DNA of 54,615 nt. Source: an uncultured Lachnospiraceae bacterium. GTDB taxonomy: Bacteria; Bacillota; Clostridia; Lachnospirales; Lachnospiraceae. Positions 25,668 through 34,354 of the stretch are shown piece by piece (position 1 is the first letter of the stretch; every line of letters begins with the position of its first letter). The notes beneath the pieces were generated by a model that was not told the origin of the DNA, searched no databases, and saw nothing but the letters and a program-made list of their open reading frames with translations. The stretch is taken from NCBI GenBank assembly GCA_910586255.1, contig CAJUHR010000033.1, positions 1 through 54,615 of the forward strand, in the 5' to 3' direction. The position numbers and the translations under genes are program-made.

Positions 25668-25851
25668 CAGAAGACCCACCGAGGGGTCGGTGGGTCTTCT
25701 GCATTACTTTTGGGAATGGTAGGTATACAAATAAAAGAAAATGGTTTTAGGGGGGCCTGCCAGAATTGCTTCTGGCAGGTATGAGTATGAAAAAGCTTTA
25801 CAATTTCAAGTGTCAACTTGAAACAAAGGCTCATTATCCTCTCGGATAATG
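25668..25851. other. Cluster of four hairpins in the feoA-like/mreB intergenic region
   Basis: Perfect or near-perfect stems stand in a row: 25668-25682/25687-25701 (15 bp, around AAGACCCACCGA), 25756-25763/25772-25779 (CCTGCCAG), ~25804-25822 (TTTCAAGT/ACTTGAAA) and 25832-25839/25844-25851 (CATTATCC). On the minus strand the last to be transcribed is the 15-bp hairpin followed by TGTTTCCTTTTCC, which resembles an intrinsic terminator ahead of the FeoA-like gene. It may be a small RNA or a regulatory leader. The rest of the ~600-base spacer holds only the mreB promoter. Confidence 0.5.
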
Positions 25852-25935
25852 TAATTAGAGTATAAAAAATATTTGTGACAAAAATGTGTCTCCACAATAA
25901 AAAAAATATAAACAAAATAAAAAATAAAAAAACCC

Positions 25936-25964
25936 TTTAAAAATAAGATTTATTTGTATATAAT
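25936..25964 (+). promoter_or_regulatory. Candidate promoter of mreB
   Basis: TTTAAA (25936-25941), a 17-base spacer and TATAAT (25959-25964), about 175 bases before the mreB ATG. It lies in very AT-rich DNA, so chance fit is possible. Confidence 0.45.
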
Positions 25965-26137
25965 AAAGAAATATCAAACAGCGAAAATGCCGCCTTTTTG
26001 GGTAGTCAGAATCGGCACAGGGAACGATATGGGGAAAAGATTTATTTACGTTTCCTATAAATACGATTGATATCGAAAATATTGTAAATACTTTAAGTAA
26101 ATGGAAATGGAAGGAACAAACAGGAGGAAAGATAAGA

Positions 26138-27142
26138 ATGTTAGTGTCCAATGATATTGGAATTGATTTAGGTACAGCAAGTATTTTAGTATATATCAAA
26201 GGCAAGGGCGTGGTGCTCAAGGAGCCCTCAGTGGTTGCCCTTGACCGGGATTCCAGCAAGATTATGGCAATCGGCGAGGAGGCAAGGCTGATGATCGGCA
26301 GGACGCCGGGCAATATTATTGCCATAAGGCCTTTGCGCCAGGGAGTTATCTCTGATTATACGGTGACGGAGAAGATGCTGAAGTATTTTATTACCAAGGC
26401 AGTGGGCAAGAGGACTTTGCGCAAGCCCAGGATTGCTGTCTGTATTCCCAGCGGGGCCACTGAGGTGGAGCGGAAGGCTGTGGAGGACGCAACCTACAAT
26501 GCGGGGGCCAGAGATGTGGCGATTATTGAGGAGCCGGTTGCGGCGGCTATCGGTGCAGGCATTGATATCTCCAAGGCCTGCGGCAACATGATCGTGGATA
26601 TCGGCGGAGGAACGGCAGATATAGCGGTTATCTCATTAGGCGGCCCGGTTGTGAGCACCTCCATCAAGGTTGCCGGAGATGATTTTGACGAGGCTTTGGT
26701 ACGCTATATGAGAAAGAAGCACAACCTGCTGATCGGTGAGAGGACTGCGGAGGAGATCAAGATCAACATTGGCGCCGCGTATAGAAGACCGGAGGTTCTC
26801 ACTATGGAGGTCCGGGGCAGGAACTTAGTTACGGGACTTCCCAAGACAATTGTGGTGACTTCGGACGAGACCTTGGAGGCTCTTAGAGAGCCGGCCATGC
26901 AGATAGTGGATGCAGTGCATAATGTGTTGGAGAGAACCCCGCCGGAGCTGGCGGCAGATATTTTTGACCGGGGCATTGTTATGACCGGCGGAGGGGCGCT
27001 GCTCAATGGTCTGGACCAGCTGATTGAGGAGAAATCCGGCATCACAACCATGGTGGCGGAGGATCCGCTTACGGCAGTGGCCATTGGCACAGGGAAATTT
27101 ATTGAGTTTCAGCATGGGGATGTCAGGGCCCGCGAGTATTGA
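26138..27142 (+). CDS. MreB/Mbl rod-shape actin homologue
   Basis: This 334-residue bacterial actin assembles at the membrane and guides wall synthesis. It has phosphate-1 DIGIDLGTAS, phosphate-2 VDIGGGTADIAV, adenosine motif TGGGALLNGL and connecting motifs such as IIEEPVAAAIGAG. It stands alone; mreC and mreD, which usually follow mreB, are absent. That favours an extra paralogue of the Mbl/MreBH kind, but the exact type cannot be set by eye. It has a good AGGAGGAAA site, a long AT-rich leader and a terminator. Confidence 0.92.
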   Translation: MLVSNDIGIDLGTASILVYIKGKGVVLKEPSVVALDRDSSKIMAIGEEARLMIGRTPGNIIAIRPLRQGVISDYTVTEKMLKYFITKAVGKRTLRKPRIAVCIPSGATEVERKAVEDATYNAGARDVAIIEEPVAAAIGAGIDISKACGNMIVDIGGGTADIAVISLGGPVVSTSIKVAGDDFDEALVRYMRKKHNLLIGERTAEEIKINIGAAYRRPEVLTMEVRGRNLVTGLPKTIVVTSDETLEALREPAMQIVDAVHNVLERTPPELAADIFDRGIVMTGGGALLNGLDQLIEEKSGITTMVAEDPLTAVAIGTGKFIEFQHGDVRAREY

Positions 27143-27155
27143 GACAGATGAGGAT

Positions 27156-27196
27156 GGCTCCGCACCAGGTAAGGCGCGGAGCCTTTTGGCGTTTTT
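27156..27196 (+). terminator. Terminator after mreB
   Basis: GGCTCCGC (27156-27163) pairs with GCGGAGCC (27176-27183), followed by TTTTGGCGTTTTT. Confidence 0.85.
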
Positions 27197-27226
27197 AAAT
27201 TTTTATTATTGGCAGGTGGAACGGAT

Positions 27227-29512
27227 ATGGCAACGGTAAAGGGATATGTGGAGAAGATAAAATACCGGAATGAGGAAAATGGTTACTCTGTTCTGAACCT
27301 GGGGTATGAAGGACAGGATTATGTGTTGGTGGGCACGTTTCCCTATATCAGCGAGGGGGACCTGGTTGAGGCCGAGGGACGGATGGTAGAGCACCCCATT
27401 TACGGGGAGCAGCTTCAGGTAGAGCGGTATGAGCTGAAAGCGCCGGAGGACACGGCTTCCATGGAACGGTATCTTGGTTCCGGAGCCATCAAAGGGGTGG
27501 GCGCGGCTCTGGCAGCCCGGATTGCGAGGCGCTTTAAGGCGGATACCTTTCGCATCGTTGAGGAGGAGCCGGAGCGGTTGGCAGAGGTAAAGGGCATCAG
27601 CGAGAAGCTGGCCCGATCCATCGGCGAGCAGATGGAGGAAAAAAAGGAAATGCGCCAAGCCATGATGTTTTTGCAGGAGTACGGGATTTCCATGAACCTG
27701 GCCCTCAAGATTTATCAGCAGTACGGCCAGATGCTGTACGGGATTATCAAGGAGAATCCCTATAAGCTGGCAGACGATATTCAGGGCGTGGGCTTTAAGA
27801 TGGCAGATGAGATTGCTCAGCGGGTGGGAATCCTGATGGACTCGGATTTTCGGATCCGAAGCGGAATTTTTTACTGTCTGCTTCAGTCAGTGGCAAACGG
27901 CCATACCTATCTCCCGCAGAGAGAGCTTTTAAAAAGTGCCTCTGAGCTTTTGCGGGTGGAGCCGCAGATTATGGAAAAGCATTTGATGGATCTGCAGATG
28001 GAGAAGAAAATCGTGGTCAGGATGGGAGAGGCGGAAAGAGAGGAAAGGGAGAATTTACCGGAGACATTGGAGGAGGGGGAAATGCCTTCCGATCGCCATA
28101 TATATGCGTCCCAGTATTACTATATGGAGCTGAATACGGCGCGGATGCTCCATGATCTGAATCTTAAGGGGTCGGAGCCGGTGGAGGATATTCACAGAAA
28201 GCTGGAGAAGATATGCAGGGAGGAAGGCATCGAGGCAGATGAGATGCAGATCCAGGCGGTGACCCGGGCCGTCAACAGCGGGCTGCTGATTATTACCGGT
28301 GGGCCGGGAACCGGAAAGACAACCACAATCAACACCATTATCCGATATTTTGAACAGGAAGAGATGACCATTTTGCTGGCAGCGCCTACAGGAAGGGCGG
28401 CAAAGCGTATGACTGAGGCTACGGGCTATGAGGCCAAAACCATTCATCGCCTTCTGGAGCTAAGCGGGGTGCCGGATGATGACCAGGGCATTGCCGGCAT
28501 GCGTTTTGAGCGGGGGGAGGAGAATCCTCTGGATGCGGATGCTATCATTATTGATGAGACCTCCATGGTTGACATTTATCTGATGCACTCTTTGCTCAAA
28601 GCCGTATCTCCCGGCACCCGTCTGATTCTGGTGGGGGATGTGAATCAGCTTCCCAGTGTGGGGGCAGGCAATGTGCTTCGGGACATGATTGAATCCGGGG
28701 CATTTCCGGTGGTGCGATTAAACCGGATTTTTCGGCAGGCGGCAGAGAGCGATATTATTGTCAACGCCCATAAGATCAACGGGGGAGAGGTGATTTCCCT
28801 CGGAAAGAGAAGCCGGGATTTCCTTTTTATCCGGGGAGAGCAGCCGGATGCCATCATCCGATCTATGATTACCCTGGTCAGAGAGAAGCTGCCGGGATAT
28901 GTCCATGCAAAGCCTTTTGATATTCAGATCATGACGCCTATGAGAAAGGGTGCTTTGGGGGTGGAGCGGTTAAACGGAATTTTGCAGGAATATTTAAATC
29001 CCCGCTCCCCGTCCAAGGCGGAGAAGGAATCCGGAGGCATTATTTACCGGGTCGGGGATAAGGTGATGCAGGTGAAAAATAACTATCAGGTTGAGTGGGA
29101 GGTGAAAGACAGCCGCGGGATTGTGTCAGAATCCGGAACAGGAGTGTTTAACGGAGATATCGGGATTATCAGGGAGATCAATACCTTTTCAGAGGAGCTG
29201 ACAGTGGAGTTTGACGAGGGACGGATGGTGGATTACGGTTTCCGTCAGTTGGAGGAGCTGGAGCTGGCCTATGCGATCACCATACATAAATCCCAGGGCA
29301 GCGAGTATCCGGCGGTGATTATTCCGGTTCATTCCGGTCCGTCCATGCTGATGACCCGGAATCTGATCTATACGGCTGTCACCAGGGCCAGATTGTGTGT
29401 CTGTCTTGTGGGGATTCCGGAAATGTTTCAGAAAATGGTGGACAATGAGGTGGAGCAAAGGCGTTACACCGGATTAAAGGCGCGGATTAGGGAACTGACG
29501 GAGGAGCTTTGA
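27227..29512 (+). CDS. recD2: RecD2-type ATP-dependent DNA helicase
   Basis: The 761-residue RecD-like helicase is of the RecBC-independent kind (YrrC/RecD2), a 5'-3' helicase in repair. The N-terminal OB-like region (MATVKGYVEKIKYRNEENGYSV) and tandem helix-hairpin-helix units (YLGSGAIKGVGAALAARIARRF and following) precede the SF1B core: Walker A GGPGTGKTTT, APTGRAAKRM, IIDETSMVD, GDVNQLPSVGAG, and motif VI VTRARLC. The start at 27227 has AGGTGG at 7 bases; a TTG six codons earlier is possible. Confidence 0.93.
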   Translation: MATVKGYVEKIKYRNEENGYSVLNLGYEGQDYVLVGTFPYISEGDLVEAEGRMVEHPIYGEQLQVERYELKAPEDTASMERYLGSGAIKGVGAALAARIARRFKADTFRIVEEEPERLAEVKGISEKLARSIGEQMEEKKEMRQAMMFLQEYGISMNLALKIYQQYGQMLYGIIKENPYKLADDIQGVGFKMADEIAQRVGILMDSDFRIRSGIFYCLLQSVANGHTYLPQRELLKSASELLRVEPQIMEKHLMDLQMEKKIVVRMGEAEREERENLPETLEEGEMPSDRHIYASQYYYMELNTARMLHDLNLKGSEPVEDIHRKLEKICREEGIEADEMQIQAVTRAVNSGLLIITGGPGTGKTTTINTIIRYFEQEEMTILLAAPTGRAAKRMTEATGYEAKTIHRLLELSGVPDDDQGIAGMRFERGEENPLDADAIIIDETSMVDIYLMHSLLKAVSPGTRLILVGDVNQLPSVGAGNVLRDMIESGAFPVVRLNRIFRQAAESDIIVNAHKINGGEVISLGKRSRDFLFIRGEQPDAIIRSMITLVREKLPGYVHAKPFDIQIMTPMRKGALGVERLNGILQEYLNPRSPSKAEKESGGIIYRVGDKVMQVKNNYQVEWEVKDSRGIVSESGTGVFNGDIGIIREINTFSEELTVEFDEGRMVDYGFRQLEELELAYAITIHKSQGSEYPAVIIPVHSGPSMLMTRNLIYTAVTRARLCVCLVGIPEMFQKMVDNEVEQRRYTGLKARIRELTEEL

Positions 29513-29536
29513 TAAAAGGGGAGGAGTAAAAGAGCA

Positions 29537-30328
29537 TTGTTTTTTATGCAAGGAATCAGGAGAATAAAAACGGCATGGAATATTATAAAGGACGGGTTTG
29601 CGGATCTTTTGTTTCCCCGCCGGTGTCCGGTTTGCGGAAGAATCGTGGAGCCGGCAGGGCAGTGGATCTGCCCCGGCTGTCTGCCGCTTTTGTCCCCGGT
29701 AAGGCAGCCGGTCTGTCAAAAATGCGGCAAGGAGGTTGTGGGGGAGGAAACAGAGTACTGTCCGGACTGCAGCCGCCACAAAAGAAGCTTTTCTTCCGGC
29801 ATGGCCCTTCTCAATTATAATGAAGCGGCGCGCCGGTCCATGGCAGCGATCAAGTATAAAAACAAACGGGAATATCTGGATTTTTATGCCATGGCCATGG
29901 CCCGCCGTTTTCGCAAGCGGGTGGAGGCCTGGAAACCGGATGTGCTGGTTCCGGTTCCAATTCATTCGTCCCGCCGGCGGCACAGGGGCTATAATCAGGC
30001 AGAGGAGCTGGCAGATCGGCTTGGAAAGCAATGGGGCATACCGGTTGATACCAGACTTTTGATTCGTGGAAAAAAGACCGCGCCTCAGCGGGATTTGACT
30101 CCCGGAGAGCGGCTTAAGAACCTTCGTGAGGCATTTTTGCTTCACCCGTCCCGCCGAGGACACGGCGGGAATTCCGGTCAGGGGGCAGGGAATATTCCCG
30201 GGTGCGTAGTGTTGATTGACGATATCTACACAACGGGGAGCACCATAGAGGTGTGCTCTCAAGTGATGAGAGCGGCAGGGGTGAGGGAGATACATTTTCT
30301 TTCCGTTTGTATTGGGGGAGGGAGATAA
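29537..30328 (+). CDS. comFC: ComF family phosphoribosyltransferase-like protein
   Basis: The ~263-residue ComFC-type protein has an N-terminal zinc finger of four or more CxxC pairs (RRCPVCGR, CPGC, CQKCG, CPDC) and a C-terminal PRTase domain with VLIDDIYTTGSTI. In competent bacteria it aids DNA uptake; in others it is a conserved gene of less certain role. The start is uncertain: TTG 29537 has GGGGAGGAG at 10 bases, while ATG 29546 is 19 bases from it. It follows recD2 by 24 bases, so probably the same transcript. Confidence 0.88.
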   Translation: MFFMQGIRRIKTAWNIIKDGFADLLFPRRCPVCGRIVEPAGQWICPGCLPLLSPVRQPVCQKCGKEVVGEETEYCPDCSRHKRSFSSGMALLNYNEAARRSMAAIKYKNKREYLDFYAMAMARRFRKRVEAWKPDVLVPVPIHSSRRRHRGYNQAEELADRLGKQWGIPVDTRLLIRGKKTAPQRDLTPGERLKNLREAFLLHPSRRGHGGNSGQGAGNIPGCVVLIDDIYTTGSTIEVCSQVMRAAGVREIHFLSVCIGGGR

Positions 30329-30379
30329 GAGAAATATATCTTTGGGGGCAATAGTTACCTCCGATTTGGGAAATAGGGA

Positions 30380-30408
30380 TTGACGCGGGAGGGAAAGGCG
30401 ATTAAAAT
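30380..30408 (+). promoter_or_regulatory. Promoter of the lipoprotein gene
   Basis: TTGACG (30380-30385), a 17-base spacer and TAAAAT (30403-30408), 28 bases before the ATG. Confidence 0.65.
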
Positions 30409-30436
30409 ATAGACCAGAGAGCAGGGAGGGATACGG

Positions 30437-31237
30437 ATGAGAAGGAGATGTCTGGGCTTATTAATAGGGATTATGATTTTGGCGGCGGGCTGCTCGCCGG
30501 CGGGAACAGAGCCGGTAATGTCTGCTGAGGAAACTGCGGCAGCCACCGGGGAGGAGAGCAAGGAGGACGTATCGGGGGCGTCAGAGGAGACGAAGAAGGA
30601 AGAATCCGGGATGGCAGAGTCGGATTCCCTTAAGGAGGCAGAGGAGTCCATCCATGCCGCGGAGGAATCCTTAAAGGCTATGGAGGAATCTTTAAAGGCT
30701 GTGGAGGAGTCCTTAAAGGCAGAGGAAGAGTCTGTGGAGGCAGGAAAGGATAATGACTATGCCAAGGTGGTAAAGGAACCGGATAAATATGTGAAAAAGC
30801 AGGTGCGGTTTTCCGGGACGATTACCCGATCTGCTTCCGTAGGGACTGCATCCGTGCAGATTGTCCTGGCGGTGGACGGAGACGGGGATGACAGAGTAGT
30901 CGGTGAGTACAAGAGGAGCATTGTGGATACAAATCTGGCAGTGGGAGATGAGATTACCCTGTCCGGAGAGTTTCAGGGGATGATCCGTTACCGGATGCAG
31001 ACAGGAGGGGCCGAGAGCCTTCCCACGATTAATATTGAAAAGATAGAAAACATTGTCAAGGCAGAGCCGGAGACACAGGCGATTCCCTTCTCCATGCCGG
31101 ATCCGGCTCAAATCACCACAGAGTCCTCAGCAGCTCCGGAATTGGCTTCGGGCTTGCAGGTACCTGGTGCCAATGAGGAGATAGGAGAGTCAGAGCCGGC
31201 AGGCCAGACTTCGCCGGTTATATCTGCGGGACAATAA
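30437..31237 (+). CDS. Lipoprotein with heptad repeats and OB-fold-like domain
   Basis: This 266-residue protein begins with a lipoprotein signal (LAAGC, Cys ~19), then a Glu/Ser/Ala-rich stretch. Four tandem 7-residue units of the form EESLKA follow (~74-105), predicting a short coiled coil. A beta-rich domain (YVKKQVRFSGTITR to PTINIEKIE) looks like an OB-fold, as seen in DUF/tRNA_anti-like lipoproteins. The C-terminal tail is Pro/Ser/Glu-rich. The function is unknown; it is likely exposed on the outer face of the membrane. It has its own promoter and terminator. Confidence 0.72.
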   Translation: MRRRCLGLLIGIMILAAGCSPAGTEPVMSAEETAAATGEESKEDVSGASEETKKEESGMAESDSLKEAEESIHAAEESLKAMEESLKAVEESLKAEEESVEAGKDNDYAKVVKEPDKYVKKQVRFSGTITRSASVGTASVQIVLAVDGDGDDRVVGEYKRSIVDTNLAVGDEITLSGEFQGMIRYRMQTGGAESLPTINIEKIENIVKAEPETQAIPFSMPDPAQITTESSAAPELASGLQVPGANEEIGESEPAGQTSPVISAGQ

Positions 31238-31275
31238 AAATAAGGCTGCCATTTTCCGGCAGCCTTATTTTTATT
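31233..31275. terminator. Bidirectional terminator between lipoprotein and yhaN-like genes
   Basis: AATAAAAATAAGGCTGCC pairs perfectly with its complement at 31258-31275, with loop ATTTTCC. A-rich and T-rich flanks make it work in both directions. Confidence 0.9.
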
Positions 31276-31293
31276 GTCCTGCAAAGGGAAGCT

Positions 31294-33186
31294 TTATCCG
31301 ATTCCAATCAGGTTAAAGGGGATCTGATTGGCGGTCATCATCTGAGCCTCCCGCTGATGGCAGGTGAAAATGATGATCTGATTTTCATATGCTCTGGACA
31401 GCCATTTCAGGGCTGTTTTCAGACGGTCGTCATCGTACTGCACAAAGCTGTCGTCAAAGATCAGGGGCATTGGATCATGATCCTTTTGAATCAGCCGGGC
31501 GGCAGCCAGACGCAGAGCCAGATAAACCTGATCCATGGTGCCGCTGCTGACCTGGGATACAGGTACCAGCTTTGCCCGGGTGTTCATAAAAAGATTAAGA
31601 TTTTCATCCACGCTCATGCTGTCATAGATGCCGCCGGTAATTTCACCAATCATATCGGAAGCGGCTTTGTTAAGATGAAGGCCAAAGGAATCGCGGATGG
31701 TGGAGGAAAGCTCGGTCATGGTGTCCAGGGCCAGATCAATGGCGGCAATCTCCTCACGGATCCGGTCATTTTCCTCCAGCACCAGCTGAAGGGCTTCGGC
31801 CTGATCCTTGCACTGAGCCAGATGGTCCAGCTTTTTCTCCAGTTCCCATTGAGTGCGCTGTTGGCGGGAGATCACCTCATCACAGGATTCGGCCTTCTCT
31901 TTTAGGGCAGCGATTTCCCCGGCCTGGATTTCCACAGAAGCCTCTGAGCGGATGATGGCCTGTCCCAGACGTACATATTCTTCCATCCGGGACAGAAAGG
32001 CATCCATGGCCTCCTCGGAGACGGACGGATCGCCCAGATGGCGGGAAAATACCTCCTGGAGAAGCTTGCTGGTGTAAGCCAGATCTCTCTGGTCATGCTT
32101 GCGGGAAAGAATCAGCGCAATTCCCGTAACAGCAAAGACCAATGTGAGCACGGACAAAAAGCAGATCAGCAAAAAGGCCGGGTCATGGAGTGTAAAAACA
32201 GGAGGAGAAGATGCTGCCGCCAGAGCCATTCTCCGGGTGTGCTCCTGAATCGCGACAACCCCGGTGAAAATCCCAGTGAGCACTGCCATAAGAAGGGACA
32301 GCACCGTAAGGGCAGACCGGGATTTCCGCTCACAGGAAGCCTTGGCAGACTGATAGGCGTCATAAGTATCGAGCGTCTCATCCCGGTAGCGGACAACCGA
32401 CTCCTCATCCGTAAACTGGGCGCCGGCCAGAGCCTGACGCCCGGAGGCCAGCTTTTGAAGGAGCGTTTCCCGCTCTTCCTGTTTTTTGGTGATTTGACTG
32501 TTGATTTGGGAACGCATACTCTGGTATGTGTGAAGCTGGTTTTCATATTCCGGTGCAGAGATTTCCCTCTCAATACCGCGGATTTCGCCCTGGAGAGTGG
32601 CATAATTTCTGGCGGCCTCCGGGTCTAAAAGCCGGTCAAATTCCTTGCGTCTGCTCCGCAGGTGGGAGGTGGCGCGGGTGATATTTAAGGACATATTGCC
32701 AGTGGTGTTCATATTGGCGATATAGTTGCGCAGCTCCGCCACCATGCCTCCGTCTGTAGCGCTTTTGAGCTGTCCGATGCTGATGGTGTTGGAATAGGTA
32801 GTCTCGCTTAAGCCGCCTAACAGATTATCCATAAAGGCGCCGGTCGGTTCCACCTGCTTTCCCAGAGTCTCGTTTACAATGGACAGAGACTTTTTTTCTT
32901 TTTGGAAATTTCTCTCAATCCGGTAGACGGTTCCCTCCTGCTCCACCCGCAGGTATCCCCCATAGACAGACTTGCCGTCCCAGGGCTCAAAACGGGAGTA
33001 GGTATCATTTTTTGAGGCACGTCCTCTGCCGCGCTCAAGTCCGAACAGCATACAGCGGACAAAGGTGTGGAGAGTGGATTTGCCGGCTTCGTTTTTGCCG
33101 TATACAATGTTCAATCCGTCAGAAAATGTCACATCAAGGTCGTGAAATTTGCCGAACCCGTCAATGTGTAAATCCAGTAGCTTCAT
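31294..33186 (-). CDS. SbcC/YhaN-like AAA ATPase with central membrane segments
   Basis: This 630-residue SMC-like ATPase has Walker A YGKNEAGKSTLHTF near residue 33, a coiled-coil arm, a signature-like SSGTMDQVYLALRLAAARL and Walker B PLIFDDSFVQYDDDRL near the end. Within the arm (~295-365) there are two strongly hydrophobic segments (ALTVLSLLMAVLTGIFTGVV and FLLICFLSVLTLVFAVTGIA), as in some YhaN proteins. So the coil would be anchored to the membrane. It pairs with the nuclease gene 14 bases upstream in an SbcCD/Rad50-Mre11-like complex. Confidence 0.85.
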   Translation of the reverse strand: MKLLDLHIDGFGKFHDLDVTFSDGLNIVYGKNEAGKSTLHTFVRCMLFGLERGRGRASKNDTYSRFEPWDGKSVYGGYLRVEQEGTVYRIERNFQKEKKSLSIVNETLGKQVEPTGAFMDNLLGGLSETTYSNTISIGQLKSATDGGMVAELRNYIANMNTTGNMSLNITRATSHLRSRRKEFDRLLDPEAARNYATLQGEIRGIEREISAPEYENQLHTYQSMRSQINSQITKKQEERETLLQKLASGRQALAGAQFTDEESVVRYRDETLDTYDAYQSAKASCERKSRSALTVLSLLMAVLTGIFTGVVAIQEHTRRMALAAASSPPVFTLHDPAFLLICFLSVLTLVFAVTGIALILSRKHDQRDLAYTSKLLQEVFSRHLGDPSVSEEAMDAFLSRMEEYVRLGQAIIRSEASVEIQAGEIAALKEKAESCDEVISRQQRTQWELEKKLDHLAQCKDQAEALQLVLEENDRIREEIAAIDLALDTMTELSSTIRDSFGLHLNKAASDMIGEITGGIYDSMSVDENLNLFMNTRAKLVPVSQVSSGTMDQVYLALRLAAARLIQKDHDPMPLIFDDSFVQYDDDRLKTALKWLSRAYENQIIIFTCHQREAQMMTANQIPFNLIGIG

Positions 33187-33200
33187 CCTGTCAGTCCTCC

Positions 33201-34271
33201 TTATCTCCGCTCGTCTGTGGTGCAGAGCAGGGCGTCAATGCCGTAGTAGAGGGCTTTCTTCTCCACAGGGCTCATCTCCTCCTTCTGCAGGGCACGGATA
33301 TAAAATCCGATCATGTCGCCGGGATGCTCGGCAAACAGGCGGCTGAAATCATATTGGGGCTCCGACTCATCAATGATTTCGATGACCTGGATCTGTTTTT
33401 CCAATGGGTTTAGGTCAAACTGGATATCCGGATCCCGCATGCCGCGAATCCGGAACCGGTAAATGTGCTCTAAGCCTCTGCGGCTGGCTTCGTCAAAAAC
33501 GCGGGAGGTCAGTTCCCCGTTGGTGGTGGCCGGGGTTACATGAACCACCAGAGGGATATACTGGGCCTGAGATAAAGGGATAAATTCAAGATGGGTAACC
33601 TGGCGGGAGGCAGGGCTGATCTCTCCCAAAATAATTCCGTGGCGCCCGGTCTCTGTCTTGTCCAAAGGCTCCGGAGAGCCGGGGTAAGCATAGGAGAGAT
33701 CCGGCGACAGCTCCGGCTTGTGGATATGTCCCAGGGCGGCATAGGAAAAGCCGGATCCGGCAAAGCTTTTTTTGTCCAAGGGCAAATGAGCGCTATCACC
33801 GCCATGAGCCAGAAGGATATGAATCCGGCAGCTGTCCGGAGGAGCGATATCCCTTAACAGCGGCTCTGTGATCTCCGCCGTGTGATAGGAAAAACCGGTA
33901 ATGTCCACATTCTGCTTTTCAAAGACAGCCACTGTGGGGTTCTTGTCCGTAAGCCAGGTTACATTGGAGCACCAGGAAAAGCTTCGCAGGGCGCTGTTGG
34001 GGCGAATCCGGTCATGGTTGCCGGCGATAATCACCACCTGAATGCCTGGAATGGTGGAGAACAGATAGTTGAGCTCCTTTAAATCCCGCAGCAGGGGCTG
34101 CCGGTGAAACAGATCCCCTGCGATAAAAAGAAAGTCCACATCTCTGAGCTTGGCCTGGCGGACGGTTTCTGAAAAGGTATCCCGGATGGCCTGGGCCCGG
34201 TCCCGGCTCCAGGGCTTGTCGCTGTCCGGGTTCATACCCCAGTGGATATCGGCAGTGTGGATAAATTTCAT
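33201..34271 (-). CDS. SbcD/YhaO-like DNA repair nuclease
   Basis: This 356-residue metallophosphoesterase has all metal motifs in order: FIHTADIHWG, FIAGDLFHR, IAGNHDR, LLAHGG and YAALGHIHKPE, followed by a YAYPGSPEPLDKTE strand typical of Mre11/SbcD/YhaO. It is the expected catalytic partner of the ATPase encoded 14 bases downstream. Together they would process blocked DNA ends or hairpins. The ribosome site is AAAGGAGCTGCC. Confidence 0.88.
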   Translation of the reverse strand: MKFIHTADIHWGMNPDSDKPWSRDRAQAIRDTFSETVRQAKLRDVDFLFIAGDLFHRQPLLRDLKELNYLFSTIPGIQVVIIAGNHDRIRPNSALRSFSWCSNVTWLTDKNPTVAVFEKQNVDITGFSYHTAEITEPLLRDIAPPDSCRIHILLAHGGDSAHLPLDKKSFAGSGFSYAALGHIHKPELSPDLSYAYPGSPEPLDKTETGRHGIILGEISPASRQVTHLEFIPLSQAQYIPLVVHVTPATTNGELTSRVFDEASRRGLEHIYRFRIRGMRDPDIQFDLNPLEKQIQVIEIIDESEPQYDFSRLFAEHPGDMIGFYIRALQKEEMSPVEKKALYYGIDALLCTTDERR

Positions 34272-34323
34272 GGCAGCTCCTTTATGTTTTCTGTTACATA
34301 CTTTTTGCAGGTTGCAGGTATTA

Positions 34324-34350
34324 CGTAGCAGTTTGAGGGTTATCTGTTAC
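34324..34350 (-). repeat. Short inverted repeat downstream of asnS
   Basis: On the minus strand GTAACAG...CTGCTAC (one mismatch) encloses ATAACCCTCAAA. The block CAGATAACCCT is shared with the repeat at 43275-43305. It lies 4 bases past the asnS stop. Confidence 0.45.
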
Positions 34351-34354
34351 GCTA

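Noticed and set aside
29474..30295. 273-codon minus-strand frame opposite comFC
   Set aside because: Shadow of comFC; the plus-strand frame has the zinc-finger and PRTase motifs.
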